Source: JBAXLO01 sp037134755
GTDB taxonomy: Bacteria; Bacteroidota; Bacteroidia; Bacteroidales; JACABE01
DNA length: 17,590 bases
Assembly (NCBI GenBank): GCA_037134755.1
Contig: JBAXLO010000082.1
Location: 1-17,590, forward strand
Reading direction: 5' to 3'
A program made the position numbers and the translations under genes. Within the stretch, counting starts at the first letter, position 1, and every line of letters starts with the position of its first letter. Below are positions 1 through 6,413 of the stretch, one piece after another. The notes below the pieces were generated by a model. The model ran no database searches. It was not told the origin of the DNA and saw only the letters and a list, made by a program, of their open reading frames with translations.

Positions 1-401
1 TCTTTTTAATTTTTTATCAAATTCTATCATTATTTAAAATTTGTTGTAATTTTTTAAAGAGAATTACTTTTTTTTGATAAATCCATGTAATAAAAAGAAA
101 ACAAAATGTGTTTTTTATTACAAACAAATGAAAAAAATCTAAGATGAATATTTTGATTGTAAAGTTACCAACAAATTTATTTTTACTAAAATGTAATTCG
201 TATTATCAAAACACTTATATTTGTCAAACTTTCTTTTATAAATTTCAGACAAATAAAACACAAATCAGAGAAATAAATTTATATCAGGAGATTTACATAA
301 AAAAATTAAATATTTTTTTAATCAGAGAAAAATTAATAAAAAAGGAAAATAATAACTAGTTCAGGAATAAAACAAGATTTTTAAGGAAAACAATAAATAA
401 A
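1..401. other. AT-rich non-coding leader at left edge
   Basis: I see no convincing gene in this stretch. A 71-codon open frame at 144-359 is Lys/Asn/Ile-rich, has no recognisable domain and overlaps a promoter-like element, so I treat it as chance. A perfect 10-bp inverted repeat (87-96 with 112-121, loop of about 15 nt) could be the end of an upstream transcript, but in such AT-rich DNA it may be chance. The last part, from about 230, is probably the 5' leader of the gene at 402, ending in an A-rich stretch as is usual for Bacteroidetes starts. Confidence 0.5.
216..223 (+). promoter_or_regulatory. Putative -7 element (TATATTTG) upstream of nuclease-like cluster
   Basis: TATATTTG fits the Bacteroidetes -7 consensus TAnnTTTG and would start a transcript near 229, leaving a leader of about 170 nt before the gene at 402. 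I see no good TTTG-like -33 element at the expected distance, so the call is weak. It is the only full match to the consensus that I noticed in the leader. Confidence 0.3.
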
Positions 402-1100
402 ATGAAAAACATTATCGAAAAAAGCAGAATAAAGATATATAAAAACAGAGCTCTTTATGAAAGATCAATAATAGATATAAAATCACATCTTATTGATCCT
501 GTATTAAACAAACTAGGTTGGATAACTTCTGATCCGGATTTTGCAAGTCAAAACACATCTACTTTCGGAATTAATGTGCCTGATTATACTTTTAAAATAA
601 ATGGTAAAGATGTTATGGTTGTTAAAGTAATTATATTACATCACACTATAGAAAATGAACTTACACAACTTGCACGCTATTGTACTAATCGTGATATTGA
701 ATATGGGATTATATCAGACGGAAATCTTTGGTGGCTATTTAAAGTGTTTGATAATGGTATTGATAAAGAACCGTATTGTAGAATTATTTGGTACATCGAC
801 ATTGAAGAAGACAAGATAAAAGAGATTGAAATGCGTTTAAATACATTTTCATATCATAACTTTACAAATATAAAAGAACAAGTTAAAAATAATATATTAA
901 ATGAAGCCTTGGAAACTGTTTTAAATATTCCACACGAAACAAGGAATCCTATTATAGGGCGTGCTAAATTTGAGTTGGATATGTTAGAATATAATATAGA
1001 ATTAAACGAGATAGACGACTTCATTAAAAGAAAAATAAAAGAAATGCTTAATGGAACTTATGATGAAAATAGTAAACCGATAATACATCGTGTTGAATAA
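402..1100 (+). CDS. HsdR N-terminal-like protein with degenerate PD-(D/E)XK active site
   Basis: This 232-residue protein resembles the stand-alone HsdR N-terminal domain (type I restriction endonuclease R subunit, PD-(D/E)XK fold). Visible elements are the leading helix (about 17-40, E20 followed by PVLNKLGW at 33-40), the motif Asp in VPDY (D61), the strand VMVVK (71-75), QLARY (89-93, the family QxxxY motif) and the SDGNLWWLF strand (105-113). In active members the strand carries ExK. Here residue 73 is Val and only K75 remains, so nuclease activity is doubtful. Residues 135-232 form a charged, probably helical tail with no family I recognise. It is far shorter than a complete HsdR (about 1000 residues) and has no helicase motifs. 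The ATG follows an A-rich leader. It is first in a same-strand trio. A role as a DNA-binding or inactive partner of the next protein is inference. Confidence 0.75.
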   Translation: MKNIIEKSRIKIYKNRALYERSIIDIKSHLIDPVLNKLGWITSDPDFASQNTSTFGINVPDYTFKINGKDVMVVKVIILHHTIENELTQLARYCTNRDIEYGIISDGNLWWLFKVFDNGIDKEPYCRIIWYIDIEEDKIKEIEMRLNTFSYHNFTNIKEQVKNNILNEALETVLNIPHETRNPIIGRAKFELDMLEYNIELNEIDDFIKRKIKEMLNGTYDENSKPIIHRVE

Positions 1101-1106
1101 AATTTT

Positions 1107-1127
1107 AATTATGATAATAATTATGAT
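1107..1127. repeat. Two direct copies of AATTATGAT between the nuclease-like genes
   Basis: AATTATGAT occurs at 1107-1115 and again at 1119-1127, a spacing of 12 bp (about one helical turn), in the 110-bp gap between the first two nuclease-like genes. It could be a small operator for the downstream gene. The sequence is so AT-rich that chance is a real alternative. I find no good TAnnTTTG promoter in the same gap. Confidence 0.35.
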
Positions 1128-1210
1128 TGATAACAAATAACAGTTTAATTTTACAGAGAATTTTAAATAATAATACACAAATTAGAATACACAATTAAAA
1201 AATAAAGAAA

Positions 1211-2257
1211 ATGAAAAATGAATTTAAAGAGGAGCTAATTAAATTAGCGACAAAGTCACAAAGTGAGATAGGGATGAACGAAAATAATGTAAAATATAAA
1301 TTTATCAATCCATTTCTTAAATGTTTTGGGTTTAAAGAAGATTTAGATTTTGAACATGAATCTCAAAGAAACAGTATTGATATTTATATTGAAAATATAG
1401 GTAAACATAGGATTGTTATTGAAACAAAAGCGTATGATAAAAATCTGGATGAATTCATAATTCAATTAAAAAAATATTGTGATGATAAAAGACCAATTCT
1501 GGCTATAATTGCAAATGGTAAAGAAATTAGGTTTTATTCACCTTTATCAAAGATTACAGAATTTTCTGAAACATTATTGTATTCATTCAAAAGAGTAGAT
1601 TTAGGTAATGAGGATATAATTTTAAGATTAGAAAAAATATTATCTAAAGAGAATTATGTAAATGATAATATTGACGATAATATTGATGAAAGAGAAAAAG
1701 AAATAAAAGTTGCCAAAAAAGAGATAAAATTAATTGAGAACTCAGTTATAGAAAAAAAATCTGCCATTGAAAATGATATTAATGATATCAATGAACAAAT
1801 AACAATATTACAACATGATATTTCGAAAAAACAACAGGAAATTTCTAAAATAGAAGAATTAAGTTTGGATGAAATTAAAAAAACAGAAAATCAATATTGC
1901 ATTATTTTTAAGAATAAAGAAAATAAAATACTATCAGGAGACCCACAAATATATATATATACAAAAGGTGCCGGTAATAGTGATGTTCTCGAAGAACAAA
2001 TAATTCCTGTAATAAAATTAGTTCTAAAAAATGGGAAAGGTTTTTTTAATACAGCATGTAAAGAAATTGCAAGTAAAATAATTAATAAAAAAACGAATAA
2101 GCCAATATCTAATAGAAGTGTACTGAGTAACTGTACTAGGGGTCTGAAATTGAGCGGAAATGATGACTTTCTAAAACATATTGAACATGGTACTATAAAA
2201 GAAATATTGAAAATGAAATATAACAATAGAATTGATCTAATAAATAATGAACTTTAA
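1211..2257 (+). CDS. HsdR N-terminal-like nuclease domain, coiled coil and C-terminal domain fusion
   Basis: This 348-residue protein starts with a PD-(D/E)XK domain of the HsdR-N type (about 15-125). The active-site set looks complete: D57 in SIDIYI, E71 and K73 in IVIETK, and QxxxY at Q85-Y89. The strand IIANGKEIRFYSP (99-111) matches the usual C-terminal part of the domain. Residues about 155-218 are a highly charged, heptad-like coiled coil. Residues about 225-348 form a separate domain. Its stretch ISNRSVLSNCTRGLKL (299-314) resembles a helix-turn-helix-type module, seen in various restriction-like proteins, in which a CTR signature follows the recognition-like helix. There is no helicase or methylase domain. 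The ATG lies 110 bp after the preceding gene and the stop lies 20 bp before the next. My inference is a dimeric DNA-binding nuclease. Family placement of the first domain is fairly sure; function is not. Confidence 0.75.
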   Translation: MKNEFKEELIKLATKSQSEIGMNENNVKYKFINPFLKCFGFKEDLDFEHESQRNSIDIYIENIGKHRIVIETKAYDKNLDEFIIQLKKYCDDKRPILAIIANGKEIRFYSPLSKITEFSETLLYSFKRVDLGNEDIILRLEKILSKENYVNDNIDDNIDEREKEIKVAKKEIKLIENSVIEKKSAIENDINDINEQITILQHDISKKQQEISKIEELSLDEIKKTENQYCIIFKNKENKILSGDPQIYIYTKGAGNSDVLEEQIIPVIKLVLKNGKGFFNTACKEIASKIINKKTNKPISNRSVLSNCTRGLKLSGNDDFLKHIEHGTIKEILKMKYNNRIDLINNEL

Positions 2258-2277
2258 TCATAATAACTATTAATGCC

Positions 2278-2748
2278 ATGACAAATATAGATGATATAAA
2301 TTCTCTTTCAAATAATAATGAACAAGAAGAGGGTTTTAAAGAAAAACAAACAGAACAACAATACGAAGAAGAATACCTGAGTATTATAGATGATATTATA
2401 AAGCATAAAGCTGAAGCATCATTAAAAAATGTAAGACAATTTACAGTTAAGTTTTTTAATTGGGAAAATGATTCTAATAACTATATTAGAAACTTCTCTA
2501 CTGAACTAAATATGGTTATTGACAGTTCTATTTATTTATATGATGAAGATGAATCTGAAATTAATTCTAATCAACATTATTTTTGTCTGGAGAATGGAAA
2601 GAGAATTACAATGAAAGATATGGTTAATTATATATCCGGTAATTTAAAAAGAGTTTATGACTATTGTGAACAAAATGGATTATATCCTCAATTTGAGTTT
2701 AAAAGCTATAAAAATAACGATGGTGTAAATCTTATTATTAAATGGTAG
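2278..2748 (+). CDS. Hypothetical acidic protein of nuclease-like cluster
   Basis: I do not recognise this 156-residue protein. The first 35 residues are Asn/Glu/Gln-rich and look disordered. A helix follows (about 33-50), then an alternating-strand region (52-63, 70-88) and a final segment 100-156 that looks folded, with KRITMKDMVNYISGNLKRVYDYCEQ as a likely helical pair ending in a strand (FEFKSY, then VNLIIKW). There is no signal peptide, no membrane segment and no Cys/His metal cluster. The ATG is only 20 bp after the upstream gene, and base composition matches that gene, so co-transcription is likely. A regulatory or inhibitor-type partner of the nuclease-like proteins is possible, but nothing in the sequence proves it. 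Confidence 0.65.
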   Translation: MTNIDDINSLSNNNEQEEGFKEKQTEQQYEEEYLSIIDDIIKHKAEASLKNVRQFTVKFFNWENDSNNYIRNFSTELNMVIDSSIYLYDEDESEINSNQHYFCLENGKRITMKDMVNYISGNLKRVYDYCEQNGLYPQFEFKSYKNNDGVNLIIKW

Positions 2749-2775
2749 TTGATTATTTAAATAGTTTTTCTTCTC

Positions 2776-2814
2776 TTTTATATTTAAACCCGAGCTTCGG
2801 ATATAAATATAAAA
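2776..2814. repeat. Imperfect palindrome after the nuclease-like cluster
   Basis: TTTTATATTT (2776-2785) pairs with AAATATAAAA (2805-2814), and an inner CCGA/TCGG stem (2790-2793 with 2797-2800) sits at the tip with an unpaired bulge in between. It lies 28 bp after the stop of the acidic protein gene. It may help end that transcript, although no T-run follows on the plus strand. Its right arm touches the next terminator hairpin. Confidence 0.45.
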
Positions 2815-2848
2815 AAAGAGGCTACCTTAAATAAGATAGCCTCTTTTT
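2811..2848 (-). terminator. Rho-independent terminator of rpmB, probably bidirectional
   Basis: A perfect 12-bp stem is formed by 2813-2824 and 2837-2848 around a short loop that can itself pair further. Read on the minus strand it follows the rpmB stop by 17 bp, and the stem runs into a 7-T tract (the A-run at 2811-2817). On the plus strand it ends in five Ts, so it could also stop the transcript of the nuclease-like cluster. Confidence 0.8.
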
Positions 2849-2865
2849 AAATATCTATATCTAAA

Positions 2866-3105
2866 TTAAAACTGAATGAATCCTTTTTTCTCAGCGTCTT
2901 TAAGACAAGCTGATATACCTTTTTTATTAATATGTCTGATCCCTTTTGCAGATACTTTTAAAGTTACCCAACAATCTTCTTCAGGGATAAAAAACTTCTT
3001 CGTTTGAAGATTAGGATAGAATTTTCTTCTAGTTTTTATGTTTGAATGAGAAACTTTGTTCCCAGTAATCATTTTCTTTCCAGTGATATCGCAAATTCTT
3101 GACAT
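2866..3105 (-). CDS. rpmB: 50S ribosomal protein L28
   Basis: Ribosomal protein L28, a component of the large subunit. The 79-residue sequence has the family start MSRICDITGKK, then GNKVSHSNIKTRRKFYPNL (15-33) and the C-terminal GIRHINKKGISACL (55-68), all typical of Bacteroidetes L28. Length is normal for the group. The ATG is preceded by a near-ideal promoter 40 bp upstream and the gene is followed by a strong terminator, so it is transcribed alone here. In many Bacteroidetes rpmB is followed by rpmG. No rpmG lies downstream in this window. Confidence 0.97.
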   Translation of the reverse strand: MSRICDITGKKMITGNKVSHSNIKTRRKFYPNLQTKKFFIPEEDCWVTLKVSAKGIRHINKKGISACLKDAEKKGFIQF

Positions 3106-3144
3106 ATTATTTTTATTAAGCTGTTACATTTTTAAATCGGAGTG

Positions 3145-3175
3145 CAAAATTAATAATTCTTTTCTTAATAACAAA
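3145..3175 (-). promoter_or_regulatory. rpmB promoter (TTTG-N19-TAATTTTG)
   Basis: On the minus strand TTTG (3172-3175) is followed after 19 bp by TAATTTTG (3145-3152). This matches the Bacteroidetes -33/-7 consensus in both sequence and spacing. Transcription would start near 3139, giving a leader of about 35 nt before the rpmB ATG. Confidence 0.8.
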
Positions 3176-3350
3176 TGTTTTTTTAGAAATAATTAATTAT
3201 TCCTTTGTTTATACCTAAAATCAAAAGCAAAATTCAGGAATAAAAGAGAACGATTGGGATTATCTTGAATTGTTTTTATGCAGATAATGTGTTTTTAATT
3301 GGTAATTGAATACTCATTAACAGCTATCTAAAAATAAACACAACATAACT

Positions 3351-3380
3351 TTTCAAAGTTCAATTTTTTATGTAATTTTG
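3351..3380 (+). promoter_or_regulatory. efp promoter (TTTC-N18-TAATTTTG)
   Basis: TAATTTTG (3373-3380) is an exact -7 element and TTTC (3351-3354) is a one-mismatch -33 element 18 bp upstream. The start would fall near 3386, about 27 nt before the efp ATG. It probably also drives the LpxD-family gene downstream. Confidence 0.7.
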
Positions 3381-3412
3381 CAACGGAAATAAAAAACACA
3401 TAAATAAATAAT

Positions 3413-3979
3413 ATGGCTACAACAGCAGATTTTAAGAATGGATTATGTTTAGAATTTAATGGCGACCTTTATTCAATATTCGAATTCCAACATGTGAAAC
3501 CCGGAAAAGGCCCGGCTTTTGTAAGAACAAAGTTAAGAAACTTAAAAACCGGTAAAGTTATTCCTAATACTTTTACTGCAGGTGTAAAAATAGATATTGC
3601 AAGAGTTGAAAGACGTCCTTATCAGTTCCTTTATAAAGATGATAATGGTTTTAACTTTATGCATGGCGAAACTTTTGAACAGATTTCGATAGAAGAAAGT
3701 ATTATAAATGCTCCTCAATTTCTAAAAGAAGGACAGACTGTAGAAATTATCATTCATGCCGATACAGAAACACCATTACAATGTGAGTTACCTGCTTTTG
3801 TAGAAATGACAATTACTTACACCGAACCGGGTGAAAAAGGAAACACAGCTACTAATGCTTGGAAAGAAGCTACAGTAGAAACAGGTGCTATTATCAGAGT
3901 TCCTTTATTTATTAATCAGGGAGAATTGATAAAAGTTGACACAAGATCTAGCGAATACGCTGAAAGAGTAAAATCATAA
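3413..3979 (+). CDS. efp: Elongation factor P
   Basis: EF-P binds the ribosome next to the P-site tRNA and relieves stalling at polyproline stretches. The 188-residue length and the three-domain pattern are normal. The KOW-like N-terminal domain carries the loop VKPGKGPAF (28-36), whose tip Lys (K32) is the position that is post-translationally modified in several bacteria. The two OB-like domains follow, and the C-terminus holds the family pattern GAIIRVPLFINQGELIKVDTR in 157-177. No epmA/epmB-type modification gene lies in the window. It has its own promoter, and only 20 bp separate it from the LpxD-family gene, suggesting co-transcription. Confidence 0.97.
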   Translation: MATTADFKNGLCLEFNGDLYSIFEFQHVKPGKGPAFVRTKLRNLKTGKVIPNTFTAGVKIDIARVERRPYQFLYKDDNGFNFMHGETFEQISIEESIINAPQFLKEGQTVEIIIHADTETPLQCELPAFVEMTITYTEPGEKGNTATNAWKEATVETGAIIRVPLFINQGELIKVDTRSSEYAERVKS

Positions 3980-3999
3980 TCAAAATCAAAACCAATTGA

Positions 4000-4944
4000 A
4001 TGAAATTACCAAATCCATATAAACTTCATGAAATTGCTTCGCTTATAAAAGCAGAATTTATTGGTGCTCCAGACTTTCTTATAACAGGTGTAAATGAAAT
4101 TCACATGGTTGAAGCCGGTGATGTTACTTTTGTTGATCATCCTAAATATTATAAGAAAGCTTTAGAATCAAAAGCTACAACTATTATTATTAATGCTAAA
4201 GTAGATTGTCCCGAAGGCAAAGCTTTGCTTTTTTGTGATGATCCTTTCGAAGCTTATGTTTCTTTAATTAGAAAGTTTAGAGGCTTTAAACCTTGTAATA
4301 ATACTATAAGTGAAACTGCTGTTATTGGAGAAGGTACCGTAATTCAACCGGGAGCTTTTATAGGAAACAATGTTACTATTGGTAAGAATTGTATCATCCA
4401 TGCAAATGTAAGCATTTATGATCTTACTATTATTGGCGACAATGTTATAATACATTCAAATACTGTTATAGGTTCTGATGCTTATTATTTCCAAAGAAAA
4501 CCTGCGGGTTATCGTAAAATGGAATCAGGAGGCAGAGTAATTATTGAAGATGATGTTGAGATTGGTGCTTTATGTTCGATAGATAAAGGTGTTTCGGGTG
4601 ATACAATTATTGGCAAAGGAACTAAGTTTGATAATATTGTTCAGGTTGGACATGATTCTCATATCGGTAAAAACTGTTTGGTTGGCTCTCATAGTCAGAT
4701 TGCAGGCGTTACAGTTATTGAAGACGATGTTATATTATGGGCAAGAGTATCTGTTAACAAAGATCTTGTTGTAGGTAAAGGTGCTGTTGTTATGGCTACT
4801 TCAGGTGTAGATAAGAGTCTTGAAGGTGGTAAAGTTTATTTTGGTATTCCTGCAGAAGATGCCAGAAAAAGATGGAAAGAAATAGCTTACACTAAAAAGT
4901 TACCTGAATTATTTGAAAGCTTAAATAAGAAGAATCTAATCTAG
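4000..4944 (+). CDS. LpxD-family UDP-3-O-acylglucosamine N-acyltransferase (paralogue)
   Basis: This left-handed beta-helix acyltransferase of the LpxD family normally adds a 3-hydroxyacyl chain to UDP-3-O-acyl-glucosamine in lipid A synthesis in the cytoplasm. Residues 1-95 look like the uridine-binding N-terminal domain, with DVTFVDHPKYYKKA (41-54) close to the usual LpxD pattern. Residues about 104-275 are hexapeptide repeats forming the helix. The catalytic His is conserved as H218 in NIVQVGHD. The C-terminal RKRWKEIAYTKKLPEL (289-304) matches the acyl-carrier-binding tail. The usual GxDGFG segment is changed to GSDAYYF (158-164), and helix positions differ from canonical LpxD. With the efp linkage, this suggests the second LpxD-like gene common in Bacteroidetes rather than the housekeeping one, so I leave the symbol blank. 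Its substrate may be another acylated nucleotide sugar. Confidence 0.85.
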   Translation: MKLPNPYKLHEIASLIKAEFIGAPDFLITGVNEIHMVEAGDVTFVDHPKYYKKALESKATTIIINAKVDCPEGKALLFCDDPFEAYVSLIRKFRGFKPCNNTISETAVIGEGTVIQPGAFIGNNVTIGKNCIIHANVSIYDLTIIGDNVIIHSNTVIGSDAYYFQRKPAGYRKMESGGRVIIEDDVEIGALCSIDKGVSGDTIIGKGTKFDNIVQVGHDSHIGKNCLVGSHSQIAGVTVIEDDVILWARVSVNKDLVVGKGAVVMATSGVDKSLEGGKVYFGIPAEDARKRWKEIAYTKKLPELFESLNKKNLI

Positions 4945-4972
4945 AAATAGATCTTACATTATATATTGAGAG

Positions 4973-5005
4973 ACCCGAAATAACTTAAATTGTTTCGGGT
5001 TTTTT
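4973..5005 (+). terminator. Rho-independent terminator after the efp-lpxD-like operon
   Basis: ACCCGAAA (4973-4980) pairs with TTTCGGGT (4993-5000), with a 12-nt loop and a run of six Ts (5000-5005). It follows the stop of the LpxD-family gene by 28 bp. The right arm lies inside the last codons of the convergent ligase gene, whose stop codon (4985-4987) falls in the loop. Confidence 0.85.
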
Positions 5006-6412
5006 ATTGTGATAAACATCTAAGGCAACAATAATAGCAACAAATCCCCAGAAGGGAACAGCAGCTTTATCAGTATCTAAGAAGTTATTTAAGAATCCAT
5101 GAATATAATATGTCATTAATCCCATTAAAGTTAAAAGACTTAAAAGCTTAACTTTCCTATCCGTTGCCCTGTTATATACTTTTATCGCGGTATAGAGCAC
5201 TAATAATGCAATTACTATTACTGACAATGACCCTATCAATCCTGTTTCAGCAAGAGGTCCTATATATTCGCTATGAGCATTACCTTTAGTGCCTGCATTG
5301 GTACTTATTATTGTTTTTTCATAAGAATATTGAAAAGGAGCATAGCAAAACTGATAAGTTCCCGGACCAAATCCAAATACCGGGCGTTCTTTAAACATTC
5401 TGAATGCAGATGTCCATCTATTGATACGCTCTAAATTAGAAGCATCTGTAGAAATATTAGACATAGATTCAATATGCTGCATTAATTTTCCCGAAGTATC
5501 TTGTCTATTCTTTTCAAGTTTCATTATTATCTCACTTTTCAATAAAAAGAAAAAGATAATTAATGATATAAATGAAAATAAAATCCATTTAAACTTTATC
5601 CTTAGTTTAATTATAAAAAAGATTACAAGTGAAGCAGCAAATCCTAACCAAGCAGCTCTACAATAGGATAAATATAATCCTACAGATAATACTGAAAAAA
5701 CAAGAAACGTTAAGAATCTTTGAACATTTGAATACTCTCTGTCGAACATAAACCCAAATATTACAGGCATAAAGAATGCAATCATTGCACCATAGGCAGT
5801 ATGATCATTGTAAAAAGGATCCATTACCCAATGCCCAACTTGTTCGCTAAAACCAAAATAAGAATGTCGGTAAGTGGTATAGATTATAACTATAGCAAGC
5901 GAAATAGTGTAAAGCCAGCAAAAGATCTTAACATTCTTAATATTTTTAAACAACTGAGTGCCTAAAAAATAAAAAGGTATAATAAACCAAAGTCTAGCAA
6001 CTAAAAATTTAAAAGAAACAACAGGATATTGACTCGTTATACTAGTCATCAACACCCACGTTAAGTAAAATATAATTGCAATAGTTACCGGATGTCTGAA
6101 TATTTTACCATCATAATATTGATCGTAAAATATTTTAAAGATAAACAATAGTAAAACACCGGCTAAAAGTGGTGCTACCGGCAAAGAAATACCTAAACCC
6201 AAATCACGATCTCTAAGTTCGATTGATAAAGGTGTGAGGAATGCAATTAAAAGTAATATTTTATCTAATGAAGTTATGTATAACAACATTATAAATCCTA
6301 AAACAGGAATAAGTACAAACCAATAAGCTTCGTTTGCAATAAAAAAGGCATTAAGAAGTAGGAATAATCCACAAATGCCGAAAACCCACTTTAGAATTTG
6401 CTTTTTATCCAA
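4985..6412 (-). CDS. O-antigen ligase / Wzy-type polymerase family membrane protein
   Basis: A 475-residue polytopic inner-membrane protein of the Wzy/WaaL (O-antigen ligase, PF04932-like) family, which moves undecaprenyl-linked glycan chains onto an acceptor or polymerises them on the periplasmic face. About 10-12 hydrophobic segments are visible. The family's large periplasmic loop spans about 292-390 and holds LERINRW (327-333), PVFGFGPGTY (344-353) and NAHSEYIGPLAETGLIGS (378-395). H380 and R329 fit the conserved His and Arg positions, and CRAAWLG (251-257) is another family hallmark. The start is TTG at 6412, 1 bp beyond the stop of the Wzz-like gene, which points to translational coupling. 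Ligase and polymerase cannot be separated from sequence alone; the Wzz neighbour fits either. Confidence 0.85.
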   Translation of the reverse strand: MDKKQILKWVFGICGLFLLLNAFFIANEAYWFVLIPVLGFIMLLYITSLDKILLLIAFLTPLSIELRDRDLGLGISLPVAPLLAGVLLLFIFKIFYDQYYDGKIFRHPVTIAIIFYLTWVLMTSITSQYPVVSFKFLVARLWFIIPFYFLGTQLFKNIKNVKIFCWLYTISLAIVIIYTTYRHSYFGFSEQVGHWVMDPFYNDHTAYGAMIAFFMPVIFGFMFDREYSNVQRFLTFLVFSVLSVGLYLSYCRAAWLGFAASLVIFFIIKLRIKFKWILFSFISLIIFFFLLKSEIIMKLEKNRQDTSGKLMQHIESMSNISTDASNLERINRWTSAFRMFKERPVFGFGPGTYQFCYAPFQYSYEKTIISTNAGTKGNAHSEYIGPLAETGLIGSLSVIVIALLVLYTAIKVYNRATDRKVKLLSLLTLMGLMTYYIHGFLNNFLDTDKAAVPFWGFVAIIVALDVYHNKKPETI

Positions 6413-6413
6413 T

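Larger units (their letters stand above)
3106..3412. other. Intergenic region with divergent rpmB and efp promoters
   Basis: No gene is visible in these 307 bp. Both ends carry good Bacteroidetes promoter elements pointing outward. The middle (about 3176-3350) is AT-rich with no repeat or structure that I can support. Confidence 0.6.

Noticed and set aside
87..121. Terminator at the left edge
   Set aside because: The 10-bp stem consists almost only of A and T and no T-run follows on the plus strand. It is mentioned only as a possible inverted repeat.
144..359. 71-codon open frame in the left leader
   Set aside because: The composition is that of AT-rich non-coding DNA, with no domain, and a promoter-like element lies inside it.
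402..2257. Complete type I or type III restriction system
   Set aside because: No helicase motifs, methylase or specificity subunit is present. Both proteins are far too short for HsdR.
402..2257. Frameshifted halves of one HsdR gene
   Set aside because: Each protein has its own HsdR-N-like domain from start to end, so they are two separate domains and not two parts of one.
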